Shown one piece after another: positions 6,741 to 7,442 of a stretch of DNA of 7,442 nt (within the stretch, counting starts at the first letter, position 1; every line of letters begins with the position of its first letter). The notes under the pieces are model-generated. The model worked only from the letters and a program-made list of their open reading frames with translations. It made no database searches and was not told the origin of the DNA. The position numbers and the translations under genes are program-made. This stretch comes from Thermoplasmata archaeon (GTDB taxonomy: Archaea > Thermoplasmatota > Thermoplasmata > Thermoplasmatales > GCA-001856825): assembly GCA_021831005.1 (NCBI GenBank), contig JAKBNO010000095.1, positions 1 through 7,442 on the forward strand. The letters are read 5' to 3'.

Positions 6741-6760
6741 GTCTGGATAACTTGCGCTTG

Positions 6761-7442
6761 ATGTTAGGAAAGATGGGCCTCAAGCCCTACACGATCTATG
6801 AAATTAAAGACCTAACTCGCGGTGAACCTGACAGTCCCAAAATTGCAAGTTTCAAGCTCAAGCCAAAGGACGGTCGGAAATTCGATTTCGCTCCCGGCAT
6901 GTTCTCTTCTCTTTTTTTCAATCCCGAAGACAAATTGTTCCGTTCATATTCCATCGCATCGTGTCCTGCGGATGACTACGTGGAGTTCATGATTGAACTG
7001 ATAAACGGTAAGTTCACAAGCAGGCTGGCAAATCTGAAGGCAGGGGATGAAATATATGTCTCCGAGCCGAGGGGAGCTTTCCTGTACGAGCCAGATGATT
7101 CACATAACGACCTCTTCCTTGCTGCTGGAATAGGAATCGCACCATTCTTTTCCATGCTCCGATATCTTAAGAGCAAGGGTATGAAGAGGAACGTCTGTCT
7201 CTTCTACAGCATAAAGCACAGAGAAGATATAGTCAACGCAGCCGAACTAGAGGAGTATAAGGGGTTGGGCCTGAACACAATATACACGGTAACAAGGGAC
7301 AACGAAAACGGGACGTGGCAGGGGGAAAGAGGTCGGATCAACACACAGATGATTCAGAACCACCTCGATGATTATGCTTCTAGGACGATTTACCTGTGCG
7401 GAGGCATAAGATTCGTAAAGGACATAGTCGATGAGTTGAAGG
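6761..7442 (+). CDS. Ferredoxin-NADP reductase-type FAD/NAD(P) oxidoreductase; 3' end cut by window
   Basis: This is a flavoprotein of the ferredoxin-NADP(+) reductase superfamily, which moves electrons between NAD(P)H and a one-electron carrier or partner enzyme. The visible 227 residues run to the window edge without a stop. Domain order is an N-terminal FAD-binding beta-barrel with FAPGMFSSLFF (43-53), the flavin motif RSYSIAS (61-67) and GKFTSRLANLKAGDEI (83-98). The nucleotide-binding domain follows, with LAAGIGIAPFFSML (120-133), an FYS stretch (148-150) and the YLCGG motif (211-215). The usual single-subunit length is about 230-260, so probably only the tail is missing. A C-terminal 2Fe-2S domain, as in phthalate-dioxygenase-type reductases, cannot be excluded. 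Start: the ATG at 6761 is well spaced from the TATA box. The ATG at 6773 (Met5) is an alternative with a weak AGGAA upstream. The electron partner is not indicated by the visible neighbours. Confidence 0.88.
   Translation, partial: MLGKMGLKPYTIYEIKDLTRGEPDSPKIASFKLKPKDGRKFDFAPGMFSSLFFNPEDKLFRSYSIASCPADDYVEFMIELINGKFTSRLANLKAGDEIYVSEPRGAFLYEPDDSHNDLFLAAGIGIAPFFSMLRYLKSKGMKRNVCLFYSIKHREDIVNAAELEEYKGLGLNTIYTVTRDNENGTWQGERGRINTQMIQNHLDDYASRTIYLCGGIRFVKDIVDELK

Noticed and set aside
6976..7176. Minus-strand open frame inside the flavin reductase
   Set aside because: It is antisense to the FAD- and NAD-binding motifs of a clear gene and has no support of its own.
1..7442. tRNA or rRNA genes, CRISPR array, insertion sequence or long direct repeats
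   Set aside because: None could be recognised. Nearly all of the window is accounted for by conserved protein genes.

Overview
This is an archaeal window, most likely from the Thermoplasmata (a Thermoplasma/Ferroplasma/Picrophilus-like lineage). Four things point there: a transketolase split into N- and C-terminal subunit genes, directly followed by a small transaldolase with the Lys86/Glu60/Phe132 residue pattern; an archaeal-type GTP cyclohydrolase (MptA); an archaeal Lhr-type helicase with a C-terminal CxxC...CxxC motif; and promoters whose TATA-like boxes sit about 25-28 bases before the start codon, as expected for leaderless mRNAs. Arginine is mostly AGG/AGA. Genes are tightly packed and the coding fraction is very high. 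The assignment rests on reading alone; no database search was possible.

Layout. Positions 1-3029 (+) are a compact block: transketolase N-subunit (5' end outside the window), transketolase C-subunit (2-base gap), transaldolase (4-base ATGA overlap) and a DHH/MYG1-like putative phosphoesterase (1-base TGATG overlap). The spacing indicates one transcript with translational coupling. After a 47-base gap holding a perfect 14-base palindrome comes mptA (3077-3970, +). Its stop codon is interleaved with that of the convergent Lhr-family helicase (3967-6672, -). An 88-base divergent intergenic region then carries a TATA-like box for each direction, and a ferredoxin-NADP reductase-type flavoprotein runs rightward off the window end (6761 onward).

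How the genes work together. Transketolase and transaldolase together carry out the carbon-shuffling part of the non-oxidative pentose phosphate pathway, connecting fructose-6-phosphate and glyceraldehyde-3-phosphate to ribose-5-phosphate and erythrose-4-phosphate. MptA opens pterin synthesis (and possibly the archaeosine route) from GTP, which itself depends on ribose-5-phosphate. The DHH/MYG1-like gene lies between these two and is the least understood gene here. The helicase (nucleic-acid maintenance) and the flavin reductase (electron transfer) appear to be separate units.

No mobile element, CRISPR array, tRNA or rRNA was recognised. No gap without a gene exceeds 300 bases.
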